Shown: positions 46,441 through 58,125, counted from the first letter of the stretch. The stretch: 64,000 nt of DNA from Paralvinella palmiformis (GCA_025642065.1 JAODUP010000006.1:765001-829000); one strand, 5' to 3'. Translations and numbers: made by a program. The notes: generated from the sequence alone by a model not told the origin.

Positions 46441-46460
46441 GCACACACACACACACACAA
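46372..46460. repeat. (CA)n(TA)n(CA)n compound
   Basis: CA at 46372-46403, TA at 46405-46439 and CA at 46442-46460. Confidence 0.95.
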
Positions 46461-46979
46461 TGTGTTTAGAGTCCTGTAGACTTTATAGCTGTTCATATTC
46501 TATTGATGTCCTGTAGCTTCCATTTGTCTTTAGCCCAGTGTCATTCATATAACTTAACACATTTTTAATTATAAACACGGCATCCTATTTTTAGAAAGTT
46601 CCCAAAGTATTCTATAAAAATGTCCATATTAAAAGGGTAAAAGCCTATAACAGATGCTGTAGCTGGTCAATAGTATGAACGAGTTGAGCTCAACCACTCC
46701 CATATATGTTTCATAAACTGAAAACTACTACTTCTACTACTACTACTACTACTACTGATAATAATAATAAAACCATACAGCTATAATAGTTATGCAATGT
46801 GAAATGAAAATTGTCCGCTACATTGTTTCTAAACTACATCGCATAGCATACTAGCTAATGTATAGTATCTTTGGTCACGTGATCTTTGATGCCTACCCTT
46901 GGACGAGTACAGGAAGTAGAATTAAAAAAAGATGAGGGCTTCCATATAATTAGTAATTAATCAGCGAGTCTTGAGAATG

Positions 46980-46980
<1 letters not shown>

Positions 46981-47013
<33 letters not shown>

Positions 47014-47084
47014 CGAGAGAGAGAGGGCGCGCGCGCGTGTGTGTGTATGTGTGTGTTAGACAGACAGACAGAGAGGGAGAGAAC

Positions 47085-47123
<39 letters not shown>
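46981..47123. repeat. (AT)n, (GA)n(GC)n(GT)n and (AT)n
   Basis: AT at 46983-47011 and 47091-47122 flank a GA-GC-GT tract. Confidence 0.95.
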
Positions 47124-47125
<2 letters not shown>

Positions 47126-47679
47126 ATGTTAAAGCGCACGAGTTCAATCCCGTAAAGGGTCGAATCCTTTCCAGAGAATCACTACATTGTGACGTGATAT
47201 CAACGTGAAAAGGATGCCTTCTCGATTAATTTAGTTTCGAAAGTTTCGACGTTAAAAAGACCCCCCGCGGCCGTAAAATGCTCCGACAATAGCCTACCCT
47301 CGGGGCATTTTAGATCTATCTCGAAAGTACTGGCTCCCTTCTGGGTGGTACTCAGTGTGGGGGGTGGGGTAGACATTGAGTTAATAACAGTCACCGAGTA
47401 AAGGAAACCAAACTGGAAATAAACGTCCATCCTTTTTGTAGGTGATCCATGTTCTCGGATCACGAAAGGAAACAATTCCAAAACCAGTATTATGTGTTAT
47501 AGACTTCAAACATTTGGTATTGGATCTGTCAAACAACACAATAACAACATCGTGGAATCCTCTTTAAAAAAACACACACTACATTGTCTGTTATCATTCA
47601 TTTAAGGAAAGAATACTCGTTTTCACAACCTACCTCGCACCTCTCCCACCCTGATGGACCTGCCAGTGGATGGATGGGT

Positions 47680-47880
47680 GAGTGAGTGGGTGAGTGAATG
47701 AGTGAGTGGGTGATTGAGTGAGTGAGTGGTTAGTTGGTTGAGTGAGTATGTGAACGAACGAGTGAATGCTTCGTTTAGACTCATCAACGCTAACACTCGT
47801 GACACTCTAAGATCGGTACGCCATTAATAAATAGCTTTATTATTAGTATTACTATTATTATAATTATTATTATTTTAAGT
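47680..47880. repeat. (GAGT)n and (ATT)n tracts
   Basis: GAGTGAGTGGGT-like units at 47680-47765 and ATT units at 47840-47878. Confidence 0.9.
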
Positions 47881-48077
47881 AATATTGCACTCCATCGCTT
47901 CCACTTTATGAGCTATTGGCATTTGGCAAATGCTATGACATCATATCAATTATTGACAGCCCGTGGATGCCATTACGTCGTAACACCTATTGGCAGCCAT
48001 AAAATGACAACATATTACGGTTTATATTAAATTCCTGAGCAAATCGTTAAGTAAGATGTTACATTTATAGAATGGCA

Positions 48078-48081
<4 letters not shown>

Positions 48082-48118
<37 letters not shown>

Positions 48119-48310
48119 TCTATCACTCTTTATCCATCTATCTATCTATCTATCTATCTATCTATGTACATGTCCGTCTCTGCGTCCATCTCTCTCCGTG
48201 TGCAATCTTCTATCAATCTGCCTATACCATCAGTCTATCTATATATGTCTATATATCTATCTACCTATTATATTCATCCATCTATCTGTCTATCTGTGTC
48301 GAACGAGCCA
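48082..48310. repeat. (AT)n and (CTAT)n
   Basis: AT at 48084-48116, CTAT at 48136-48165 and scattered CTAT to 48300. Confidence 0.93.
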
Positions 48311-48694
48311 TCAATATTAAACATCTTCTGTCTACCATTCTTCGTTATATATTCCGGCAGCTGCTTCTTTCTTGTTTTATCTTCCAAGTGTTTTATTTAC
48401 ATTTATGACAGCTCACTGTAGTCCCAAGGTAACAGCAATCGGTCAGTATAACGTGTAATATAGCGATATCTTGGATAGAGAGAGAGAAAATCATAGTTTT
48501 ACGGATGAGGCAAAGTCTTTTTCCGTTTCGAAGTCGGCTATAACGAATATTGGCCTTTGGGCAGTTCAGTTCGAGGTCCAGCTCCCATGCGTATAGCGTA
48601 CATGTTATAAGCTTCTATTAATGTTTGTTTGTTGTATCAAAAGTGTAATAGACAAACTTACACATCCAGACTATGAAAATATATTTGATGTAAT

Positions 48695-48841
48695 AACAAT
48701 GTATAGGTTTATGAAAGTACATCTTATGGATGTATAGGTTTATGAAAGTACATCTAAAGGCTTATGGATGTATATATTTATGAATGTATAGATTTGTGAA
48801 ATCTTGGATTTCTTCTGGATGCATTGGATGTATTGATTTAT

Positions 48842-48875
<34 letters not shown>
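48695..48875. repeat. 30-bp tandem duplication and (AT)n
   Basis: TGTATAGGTTTATGAAAGTA occurs at a 30-bp step (48701, 48731) with diverged copies after it; AT at 48843-48875. Confidence 0.85.
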
Positions 48876-48877
<2 letters not shown>

Positions 48878-49267
48878 TATAACACACACGCCGCCGCACT
48901 CACTATAATACAGATTCATCAAGTACACCACGACCATGCCTTTGGCTATCTTGTCTTCCCATAATCTGCTGATTCAACGGAAACGCTCTCTCAACAGAAT
49001 ATCCGATGTAACAATACTACTCTCTCTCACTCTCTCTCTCTAATCCGAAGAGATAACATCGGTTAAATCGAATCGATATAAATCGCTCCACCAACATCAT
49101 GGCCGATTAATATTATGGTCGCTGATTGGTTATCAGTTATGGGTCACGTGAGTGTTTTAAAAAGCCATTAAAACGTTAGCTAAATGGGTCGTTATATACA
49201 CCAACAACACAGTTACCGGAATATGATTGGCGGCGGAAAGCCTGATGAACCACCAATACGACAACAC

Positions 49268-49365
49268 GTACCTACACCTGTTAGCTCAGTGGATAGGGTG
49301 AAGGGTCTGACTACGACGTCAGATTTACCGTTTCGAACCCGATCCAGAACTTGGTAGTACACACG
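49268..49365 (+). repeat. tRNA-like SINE head
   Basis: TGTTAGCTCAGTGGATAGGG is an almost perfect A box. ACCGTTTCGAACCCGATCC is a B box about 45 nt later. Acceptor pairing is absent. Confidence 0.6.
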
Positions 49366-49407
49366 TTTTGGGATGATTGTTTAAATCGAAGTAATCTGGT
49401 TGATGTT

Positions 49408-49445
49408 GTTATTATTATTGTTGTTGTTGTTGTTGTTGTTGTCGT
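49408..49445. repeat. (GTT)n tract
   Basis: ATT then about nine GTT units. Confidence 0.92.
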
Positions 49446-49869
49446 CGTGGCATTTGTTGTTGTTAATGTAGTTGCTACCGCAACTAATTAACAGGTGCTA
49501 AAAGGTGTGCGAACGATAATAAACGTTCGTAAATTCGCCGTCTTCAATAGCCTCTTTCACGTAGATGGACTTTAGTAATCTCTGACGAAAGGAAACGTAG
49601 ATGGTTCGCCTGGCGATAAACACATCTGACAGCCAGTAACAACTAAACACAAAACAGCACGCATCTATCCGATTAGTAATGTTCTGTTAAGTGTTTATTT
49701 TCGTAAAGTTACCATAATTACCATGTGAAGTGTATCCTGAAAACAGCAATTGAGATGATAATAATAATAATAATATTAAAAGTGGCTCCAATAACCTAGA
49801 TATCTTTACGTATAGAGTTAGACCGTTTTCGCGTGATGCCAAACTCGTTCTACTTAAGGCGAAAATTCC

Positions 49870-50985
49870 CCATTCAATAAACGCTGTTCGGCGAACGCTA
49901 ACGCACATCCGCCGAACGCCGACGTTCGCCAATCGAATGGCAATGTTCGCTTACCTAACCCAAACGTTCGTGTACCGAACAGGAACGTTAGCGTGCCGAA
50001 CATGTTCTCCGAGGTTGAATATGCGTCGGTTTCGGAGAACAACGAACTATTGATGGCAGCCATCAACTCGTACTAATTAAGTTGATTCCCCCGATCTCCT
50101 GTAGTACACACAATAGCTATTGTTATAGTGGCAGGCAATCAACGACAACTCTCAACTTCCGTTGGTTAGTTGGCCACGAGTTGTCAAGTTGGAATTTGTT
50201 GACGAGTTGTAGTTGGCTGAATTTGGTTGACGAGTTGCGATTGGCTGAATTATTTAATCAGCTGTGATTGACTCTATTTATTTGTTGTATCATGAATGAC
50301 TTATTCTCAGCTTGTTTCCCTCAGTGGTGGCCAATCTCAAATGGTCTGGATTGGCTATTTCTAGCCGACCTGTGCATGATTTGTGTTTCGTTTATCAGGT
50401 TCGCATTTGATGTACCCCGTGCGTGTTTGATTTCCCTTTTGCGTGTTGTTAATCCGCTTGAAATAAATTAGTGCTTGTTCCGTGTCTCTGGTCTACTTGT
50501 ATCGTCCTTAGTCTATAGGGTTTCTGTCCAGAATGTCAGCCTGCTTACACTACTTTGATTGTGTTTCAGTGACCCTGATAGGACACGGTCTTAAGCACGG
50601 TAGGGTGATACTGAGCCCATATGAGCTACATTTTGTGTCCTTGACAACAAACTCTTTATAGGTGCATGGTCTAACCTACCTCGAATGAGCAAGGCCAATT
50701 GAATTTATGCTTCGAATCTCTGCATCATATTTGGTCTGATGGGGCCTTCTTGCATGCCTGGGGTATGTTTTGGTTGCATGCTAATATTTGGCCATCGTAG
50801 GTTCATGTTAAATTTACTCAGAACATGACTGAGCTGCTTTGAGGATGTTCGGCCTGCTCAGAGAATAGTCATCCTACTCGCAGCATATTGGCCTGCTCGA
50901 GGTTGTTCGGCCTCCCTGGAGCTAACTTGGCCTACCACAGAACATATTTGGCCTGCCCGATGCCTCTTTAAAATGCTCTAGGCTT
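49870..50985. repeat. Degenerate tandem repeats: GAACG-rich, TTGACGAGTTG and GGCCTGCTC types
   Basis: CCGAACGCCGACGTTCGC-like units lie at 49870-50000 and are partly palindromic. TTGACGAGTTG..TTGGCTGAATT units of about 27 bp lie at 50175-50270. GGCCTGCTCGAGGTTGTTC-like units lie at 50830-50965. Confidence 0.6.
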
Positions 50986-51279
50986 GAAGCACAATTATCT
51001 CAAGCGATCATTTTACGTTTGGGAATCAGAATCCAACTGTTTGTCCTGTCTCATCAGGGCTGGGCCTGCCAGATTTCTCCTCGGCCTGCCCACACCCCTG
51101 CCCCTGGACCACGCTGTCCTCGTCTACCATGTCCCGCCTGGGTTGCATCCAACGCCCGATTATCGTGATCCGTTGGCATTCGGCTCTGAGATAAATCGTA
51201 CCAGCGCCAGATTGGGAGTGTTTCGTGTTTATGGATTTCGTCTCGGGTTTTCTTGTTTGCGTTTAAAGCGAGCGAGAGC

Positions 51280-51462
51280 CAGAGAGAGAGAGAGAGAGAG
51301 ATGAGTCTGTCAGTCCTGATACTGCTAGTCTCGGCTCCAGGAGACAGGGATAGGCTATTGTTGTTTACTCCTCCATAGGCAGTCTATTGTGGCTACTGAC
51401 GGTTAGACGGCTACAGAAAACAACAACAATAACAACAACTACTACTACTATTACTACTACAA
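51280..51462. repeat. (GA)n and (AAC/ACT)n
   Basis: GA at 51281-51301 and CAACAACTACTACTACTA-type DNA at 51421-51462. Confidence 0.9.
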
Positions 51463-51546
51463 CACGGAGACAGCGACCAGTGGGAGATAAGTGTCGGTTA
51501 ATATTAATGACCATACTACCTTCTAAAGCTTGGCTAAAATGCGTAA

Positions 51547-51550
<4 letters not shown>

Positions 51551-51582
<32 letters not shown>

Positions 51583-51794
51583 TGTGTGTTGTGTGAGTGT
51601 GTGTGTGTGTGTGTGTTAGCTGTGTGCGTGTGTGTGTGCGTATGTGTGTGCAATATGGGTAGGGGCACTGATACCGTACAAATGAAAAATAATTAATCAG
51701 AACTATAAAAAAAAAAATCTGCACTCTTACTAATGGGAATAAATTGAGATGGCCCCCTTTTATAGCAAGGATTGTCTCATCGCTAAAACGCAAG

Positions 51795-51849
<55 letters not shown>

Positions 51850-52127
51850 GACCACAAACGGTGAATATTTCAAGCCACTTATGACGAGATATGTTTTAGA
51901 CACCAATATAATAATATTCACCAAACTAGCCTTCAGCCATTAGATAGTTGTATCGATCAGTAAGCGCATCTTCTAATTATCAATAATATCATAGCATATC
52001 TCCGGTCTATCTTTAGCACCATCCATCGTAAATAGTACTTTGATCATGTGATTGCACGTATCCGTAACAGTGTCTGCACACACTTTCCCCTTCAGTGTAT
52101 GCACCGTTAATATTGTAAAAACGTTAT

Positions 52128-52179
<52 letters not shown>

Positions 52180-52347
52180 AAGACGCAACATCCTATACTA
52201 AGCAATGATAAATGCAAAACAGGTATGGTTACAATTATGTGTGTGTGTATGCTCACACATAAATATAAACATTCAGTTATTATTGCATACGTAATTTGTT
52301 TTTGTAAAATCCCATATCAATCGATGATAAAACTAAATCATGAACAG

Positions 52348-52381
<34 letters not shown>

Positions 52382-52382
52382 G
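51551..52382. repeat. Four (AT)n arrays with (GT)n or (CA)n partners near exon 1
   Basis: AT at 51551-51579 with GT after it, CA-AT at 51796-51846, CA-AT at 52128-52173, and GT-AT at 52346-52381. The last ends 58 nt from the exon 1 splice donor. Confidence 0.95.
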
Positions 52383-52439
52383 GTTATATATGTGAGCGTA
52401 TTTTATATAATTTTATCAAATATTTATATATTTACTCAC

Positions 52440-52530
52440 ATTTGCTGGCACCGTCACCATACGTATAGGCACCGACCGCAGTGCCATAGGCACTGACGTA
52501 TGCGAGAACGAAGCACAAAGTGATATACAT
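52440..52530 (-). CDS. nAChR alpha-type subunit, coding exon 1 (start codon and signal peptide)
   Basis: Ninety-one coding nt give 30 codons plus one base. The peptide begins M-Y-I-T-L-C-F-V-L-A-Y-V-S-A-Y-G, a short hydrophobic signal sequence with plausible cleavage after V-S-A (residue 14) or A-V-G-A (residue 21). It ends A-S-K. The donor AAAT|GTGAGT leaves one T, and exon 2 starts with AC, which gives Tyr31 and joins A-S-K-Y-G-I-A-M-S-D-E-K-R-L. The ATG at 52530 is the first Met after an in-frame TAG at 52576-52578, so it is the likely start. The exon is GC-rich and lies in a GC-rich block. It is 43 kb from exon 2, so the link rests on phase, signal-peptide character and donor quality; no transcript is available. 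I saw no better phase-1 signal-peptide exon closer to exon 2. Confidence 0.75.
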
Positions 52531-53600
52531 CTCGGTTCGGCGCCGAGAAGCGCTCAGCAGGAGCCGGTTGCTGTTCTATCTGGAGCTGGTGTCATGTGGC
52601 GCCCGTCTGTACGTGTGTGACGAGCCACATAGTGTCCCGGAGAGTGAGCCACGTGCTCCTGACGACGATGCCCGATGGTGCGAGTGACGAGGGTCGGAGT
52701 ACCGAACACAACAGGACTGTAATACTAGTAGGTTAGTCGGAGCTAGACACGCTAGGTTTGACATTGTGTTGGATACGACGAGATCATGATCGTACTTCAC
52801 AAGATGGGATCTCTCTCTCTCTCTTTATATCTCTCTATCTATCTCTCTATCTCTTTATCTCAGTCAGCTGACCTTCCGTGGCCGTACCCGATCTCGTCCT
52901 GTAGTAATGTTCCCTCCCCCAAACCCCGGTGATCCCTTGCCGTTCCGATGTTTGCCTCGATGTTGTTTTTATTTACTGGTCATCACAGATCCGAACAGAC
53001 CCGTCACCGGTGTGATCCCCGCTAGTGGGCGCTTCTCCGCTTGTCCTCGTCATTCCCTAGTGTCTCCTTGGCGGCGTACTCCCGCTCGGCGCAAAACTAT
53101 CCATTCGGCAGAAGATTGCGACGCGCTGCCTAGTGAGAAGCTCTCTCTCTCGTCGACTGACTCCGTCCGGGAGAACGACTGTCTGTCTGTTTGTCGTCGT
53201 ATGGCGCGCGGCCAGAGAGACACACACAGACACACAGAGAGACACAGACACACAGAGAGACACTAGTAGATGGGTACAGTGACTTGGCTACCACCGACCC
53301 GATCGGTAGATGGCACTGCGCGTTCGTCGCTCGATATCTCACAGTGTCAGAGGCCTAGGCTGAAAGAGCCCCCTCCTCACTCACTCACTCTCCCTCTCTC
53401 CCACCGTCTACGGCTGGTTGGCTGCCTGCCATGCCATAGCCCCGGTCGCGTTTCGGCTGACTGGGGTAGTGCCCCACCTAGCGAGCGGTCAGTGCAATCT
53501 GCCCGAGGGCGCGGCGGTGGTCTAGAGGAATTATCTCGTAAAACGACCCCCGCTTCTGTCGGGGATCCCATGCCTATAGGCTGTGATGCCTAAACATTGT
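52531..53600 (-). promoter_or_regulatory. GC-rich 5' leader and probable promoter of the nAChR gene
   Basis: Directly upstream of the start codon the DNA becomes GC- and CpG-rich for about 1 kb, unlike the AT-rich flanks. A TATA-like ATATAAA reads on the minus strand at 52824-52830, inside a (CT)n/(CTAT)n tract at 52811-52861. If used, it would place transcription start near 52795 and give a leader of roughly 265 nt. CA/GA-rich microsatellite DNA lies at 53217-53265. Open frames here in other frames have no recognisable domain. The promoter role is inferred from position and composition only. Confidence 0.4.
52554..52595 (-). other. Possible upstream open reading frame in the nAChR leader
   Basis: An ATG at 52595 opens a 13-codon frame ending in TGA at 52554, 23 nt before the main start codon and in a different frame. 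If the leader begins upstream of 52595, this uORF would be met first by scanning ribosomes and could damp translation. It depends on the unmapped transcription start. Confidence 0.3.
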
Positions 53601-54060
53601 GGCGTCCATACGTTGTCATGCCTATAGACTGCCATGCCTATATATAACTATCATGCTTATAGACTTCATTGCCTACATACTTCCATTTATATGTCCATAG
53701 ACTCTAAAGTATATGGACTGTGATGCTTACAGACTCTAATACCTATAGACTCTGATAGCTATAGACTCCCATACCTATGTTCTTATGCTTCAGCATAGTT
53801 CTACCAATAGCTTGTCATGCCCATATACTCTTGTGCCCATAGACTATGATACCTATAGACCAAGGTGCCAATAGACTGTGATTCCCAGATACCTCTATGT
53901 CAATAGACACCAATATCTATTATATTCTGACCGCTTTATGCTCCATGTCTATAAAATCCGCTGCCAATAGAGTGCCATGACTATAGACTATAACGCCTAG
54001 ATATGTTCTGGTCCCTGTAGACTCCAATGCCTGCAAGCCGACAAATCCATTACTGTGTGC
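53601..54060. repeat. Degenerate ATGCCTATAGACT minisatellite
   Basis: More than 15 diverged units of about 17-20 bp carrying CCTATAGACTNNNATG. Confidence 0.75.
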
Positions 54061-54677
54061 GTATGCGTCGTAGGAGCATGTGTCTCGAGAATCGAAAATG
54101 GTAATTATCACATCTTGACCATTCATCAGGCAACCAAACTACTAACGTCAACTTTTCTTATTATCTGAAGGCGCTACCGAAAGATCCAACCACATAAGAC
54201 ATCCACGTATGCATGCAGACCCGGGAGTGCACGCACGCACGCGTACACACATATAGATCGGGTAGGTGTTTGAATTTATAACCTACCACATCTAACTGCA
54301 TATACTTAGGGACGCTAAATTAGGCGTGGGTGAACGTTCACTTAGTAATGAACATAAACGACAAGGTGTAAGGTTTGAGTAAATCATAGTATTTACTCAG
54401 GACTGAGTTGTATTTCATTCAAGTTCAATAAAAATCCATTCTACAATTTTGCTCTCTGTTTTTAGCTTATTCATTTTCGCTGCTTCCATATGTAGGTAGT
54501 GTAGGCAACATAACTGTGTCACGTGTTCAAGTAAAAAATGTTGTTGGTTGACGCATCAGGAGCCTATGTCAACCTGGACGGTTAATATAAGTAGGATTTG
54601 TTTAGCTATTCGAACCCAGAATCAATGTGAGGTCAGCATCTGTGGTTTAGTAAGGTTCTGTTCTATAGGTTTATTTG

Positions 54678-54683
<6 letters not shown>

Positions 54684-54724
<41 letters not shown>
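54684..54724. repeat. (GT)n microsatellite
   Basis: About 20 pure GT units. Confidence 0.96.
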
Positions 54725-54728
<4 letters not shown>

Positions 54729-54929
54729 TTTGGTTTCTGTATCCTTAGATTCAAGTATGTATAGATTTATTTATGAATAGATTTATATATGTATCGATTT
54801 ATTAAAGTTTTTAAAGGATGTTTAGATGTCGACGTCCTGAGCCAGTGCCACGATATGTATCTATCTTAAAACACAGACATGCACAAAGATACAAATGCCA
54901 TTATTTAAAAACAATCTAAATCCTAAATA

Positions 54930-55005
54930 TTGCCTGGTTTTGAACCCAGGTGTTAGATATGTGGCCTAGCGTAGTACCAGTTAAGCCATGAATGTGCCAT
55001 GGGCT
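54930..55005 (-). repeat. tRNA-derived SINE, family A head
   Basis: On the minus strand, ATGGCTTAACTGGTACTACG (A box) and CACCTGGGTTCAAAACCAGG (B box, with CCTGG/CCAGG able to pair). It shares GGTAC and GGCCACA(G/T)ATCTA with 59580-59640. Confidence 0.7.
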
Positions 55006-55334
55006 GTTATTAATAGTGAGAAATAATTGTCTTCCAGATAAACTTCAGCTAAATCTCTAACTTTTATTTATCCTCAGATAAAACGATAAAAAACTTGTTT
55101 ATCGACATAAAGGACGTGCTAGACTACTACCCTAGAAAGTTTGTCAGTTGAGAGGGGGCAGGGGGAAAAATTTGGAGGTATGTCACATGTCAAATGTTAT
55201 AAAACAATGAACATTGGCTACCTATTGTTATTAAATTATTGTTATGACTAATAACATCAGTTTAACGATCTCCGCCTATTTCTGGATCATCTTAGATACG
55301 TTGTGACATAACATCTATCCCCCACATATACACC

Positions 55335-55335
<1 letters not shown>

Positions 55336-55372
<37 letters not shown>

Positions 55373-55382
55373 CCTATACACC

Positions 55383-55420
<38 letters not shown>

Positions 55421-55528
55421 GGGGTGTTTAAGCCAGCTCCGATAATACAATCCCGGTCTAACTAACCATTTATTACATAACTCATTAAGACAACTGGCCG
55501 CTTTGCTACAATTAGGACCCGGATAACA

Positions 55529-55559
<31 letters not shown>

Positions 55560-55600
55560 GGGGGTGACACACACACACACACAAGCACACACACATATAT
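55336..55600. repeat. Duplicated (AT)n units, (CA)n and (GA)n
   Basis: TACACCGTATATATAT occurs twice, each followed by an AT array (to 55371 and to 55418). CA and GA runs are at 55527-55560 and 55568-55596. Confidence 0.94.
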
Positions 55601-55623
55601 GGTGCGTCTGTTGTGTCTTGACA

Positions 55624-56097
55624 AATTGCTAAAGATTACTCCGTCATAGAGCGTAGCGCCCGATTGCCAAAGATTACTCAGTTATAGAGAATAGCGAGGG
55701 AAAACTGCCACCGCATGCGTGGCACTGATTTTCAGGGTAACAGTTCGGTGGGGTGTTTGGCCGGATCTGGAAGAGTAATCGAGCGGTGTGCCGATGGCGG
55801 ACAAGAAGACCCCCTCCCACCCAACTCTACCACACCCTTTCCCATATAACGACCTTAGAGCTATAGAACCATCAATGTGTACATCATGTAGCATGATGAG
55901 AGTGACCAATCATACAATAGTAGATTGTGAGCTCTAGATGATAGTTAGTCTACCTAAGGCTATATAGTATATGTGGCCAATCAGAGGGGAAGGATATGGC
56001 GGCGGTGGGTATGTGTGAGAAACAGAGGGGAGGATTTGGCGCGGATGTGTGTGTGTGTGTGTGCGTGCGTGCGTGCGCGCGCGCGCGTGTGTGTATG
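55624..56097. repeat. Two short duplications and a (GT)n(GC)n tract
   Basis: ATTGC(T/C)AAAGATTACTC at 55625 and 55665; CAGAGGGGA(A)GGATATGGCG-like units at 55981 and 56022; GT-GC alternation at 56047-56097. Confidence 0.8.
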
Positions 56098-56209
56098 TTA
56101 CAGTTAATCTGTATAATCAGATATAATATTATCTGAAATTTTGAGGTAATATATGTATTACATCAAAAACTTAGTTTTGTAATAAACCTCTTACCCGAAA
56201 TTCTTAATG

Positions 56210-56212
<3 letters not shown>

Positions 56213-56249
<37 letters not shown>

Positions 56250-56611
56250 TTATTTGGTATATTTGAGCGTATATTACACGCGCGCGCGTGCAGACAATAA
56301 CCTATATACTAGTGTAAACTTATGATAATGATATCCCGTCATACCTTAGTGTTTATTGATCTGACAGTCAACTGACACCGTGTATCAACACCATATGCCC
56401 CCCCCCTCCCACCTCATCCCGCTATCTATCCCTGGCAATATAAGCTCTGGCTCCCGTTAATCAATCATCGATCTGTCGTCTATTGATTAACATCATTCCG
56501 GCACCTAAATTGGTAATCGATTCATCTCTCGGTGTACAATATAAATATGTAAGATGACATGTATGTCTGTCTGTCTGTCTGTCTGAGTGTGTGTAAGTGT
56601 GAATTCCCCCC

Positions 56612-56681
<70 letters not shown>

Positions 56682-56735
56682 AAACAATCTACCACCCTTC
56701 TCCCCCTCACTCACTCACTCTCTCATTCACTCACA
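56213..56735. repeat. (AT)n, (CTGT)n, (CT)n(AT)n and (ACTC)n
   Basis: AT at 56213-56248, CTGT at 56565-56584, CT-AT at 56611-56670 and ACTC at 56708-56735. Confidence 0.94.
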
Positions 56736-57044
56736 ACTGTTCCACCACCACCCATTAATATAAGTCACCACCACGTCTTCTACAACTGACAGTGATATGT
56801 TAATATCCGGAAATCCCCCCTGCCCACCCCACCACCAAACTGCCATTTATACAAACATCGTGTTTACAAGAGAAAGTAAATCAATCAGATCTGTAAAGAT
56901 AACTTCTGGAAGGTTACCTGGATATGGATCTCTCATATCATAGTATCGCCGAATATTGCTTAATAATCCGGAAAGAAATTGTGAGAAGATTGTCGGATAG
57001 ACATCTCTGGCTCCGTGAGATTAATGTGGAGTTGGATTGTTCGT

Positions 57045-57256
57045 CGATTTGTGAGGTCGAAGTCGATTTGAGGAATGATTCTTTGTGAGGTAGAAGTCGT
57101 TTTGAGCAATGTCAGATTCTGATAATATCGCTCGCTAAAATATCGATACAATGTCGAGAAATTGAGGGGGGGGGTGCTTGGAGAAGGATGTACAGACAAC
57201 CATTTACGGAGAGGAAGTATTACAGAAGAAATAGATAGATAGATAGATAGATAGAT

Positions 57257-57310
<54 letters not shown>

Positions 57311-57312
57311 GG
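57045..57312. repeat. 34-bp duplication and long (TAGA)n
   Basis: TTTGTGAGGTCGAAGTCGAT and a variant lie 34 bp apart. TAGA lies at 57232-57312 (about 20 units). Confidence 0.93.
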
Positions 57313-57547
57313 ATGGATTTATGAATCGATCAGTCAATCAATTAATAGATCAGTTGACTGACCGATGACTAATTATCTAGCTAACTTGAAATACAGATAC
57401 ATATATCGATAGATAGATACACTGATAGATAGATACATAGATAATTAGATGTGTAGATAGATACGCATATAGATAGACAGAGAGTTAAAGCGACAGATGG
57501 ACGAATGGAGTTTTGCGATTTTACACGTCTCACTTACTAAAAAAGAG

Positions 57548-58125
57548 AAACACACAAACACACACACACTCTCTCTCACACAAACACACACACACACACA
57601 CACACAAACGAACAATGTCGACTTATTAGACTCGTAGGATGTTCAATCCGTGCCAAGTTGTTGGACCAAAAACATTATCTAATTAATCTTTTATGAAATT
57701 AATAAATGTAAATTCTCTGGAGACACGACCTCCTCACGTCGGATCAGGAGATTGTAATTTATGTAACAGATCGTTATGGTGATAATAATGCCAAAATAGA
57801 TAATACTGTCATGTCATCTTATAGCCGAAGCTCCGTGCGGTAGCCAAATTTTGAGAAATTAGTTTCGCACTCGACGAGGCATCTCGGTCGGCCTGTAACA
57901 TCCTGTAACACTCTTGGTATGTTACGCCCTGTACGATCGACCTGTAACACGGTCGGGCTGTAACACCCTACAACGCAGAACTTAGGTAGTGTACCTGCTT
58001 GTCTGTCTGTCTGTCTGTGTTGTGTAGGTTGATTGATAGTCGTAAAGATGGGTAGAGATGACGTATATGTTAGGTAATCAGTGAGTGAGTCAGTGAGTCA
58101 GTCTGTCTGTCTGTTTGTTTCTTAT
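57548..58125. repeat. (CA)n, TGTAACA-type repeats, (CTGT)n and (GAGT)n
   Basis: CA at 57548-57606; CCTGTAACA(C/T)CCTGTAACAC units at 57892-57975; CTGT at 58000-58018; GAGT and CTGT at 58080-58115. Confidence 0.85.

Larger units (their letters stand above)
9381..52439. other. Intron 1 (43 kb)
   Basis: Between the signal-peptide exon and exon 2 lie 43,059 bp with no nAChR exon. The contents are itemised below. Stretches in which I see nothing specific: 9577-10010, 11760-12140, 14780-15070, 16020-16350, 17840-18010, 18860-19470, 20200-20430, 22000-22600, 23000-23510, 27250-28140, 30580-30900, 33700-34000, 37100-37370, 41420-41940, 46460-46720, 47150-47640, 48880-49260 and 49450-49850. Confidence 0.75.
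1..52530 (-). other. Gene span: alpha-type nicotinic acetylcholine receptor subunit (3' part off the left edge)
   Basis: Four minus-strand exons, 52440-52530, 9187-9380, 2855-2964 and 1428-1882, join into one open frame of 850 nt (283 codons plus one base). All junctions are in phase: exon 1 ends on one base, exon 2 supplies two and ends on a codon border, exon 3 ends on two bases, and exon 4 supplies one. Every donor is GTGAGT or GTAAGT and every acceptor ends in CAG. In order the protein has a signal peptide, an N-terminal helix, loops D, A and B, the Cys-loop, loop C with the Cys-Cys pair, TM1 and the first residues of TM2. Intron lengths are 43,059, 6,222 and 972 bp; intron 4 exceeds 1,427 bp. 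TM2-TM4 and the cytoplasmic loop are not in the window. The product would be a plasma-membrane pentameric channel subunit of neurons or muscle. Subunit class is known from the family; tissue and partners are inferred. Confidence 0.93.

Noticed and set aside
52576..52800. 74-codon frame in register with exon 1, considered as an N-terminal extension
   Set aside because: A TAG at 52576-52578 separates it from the exon 1 start codon.
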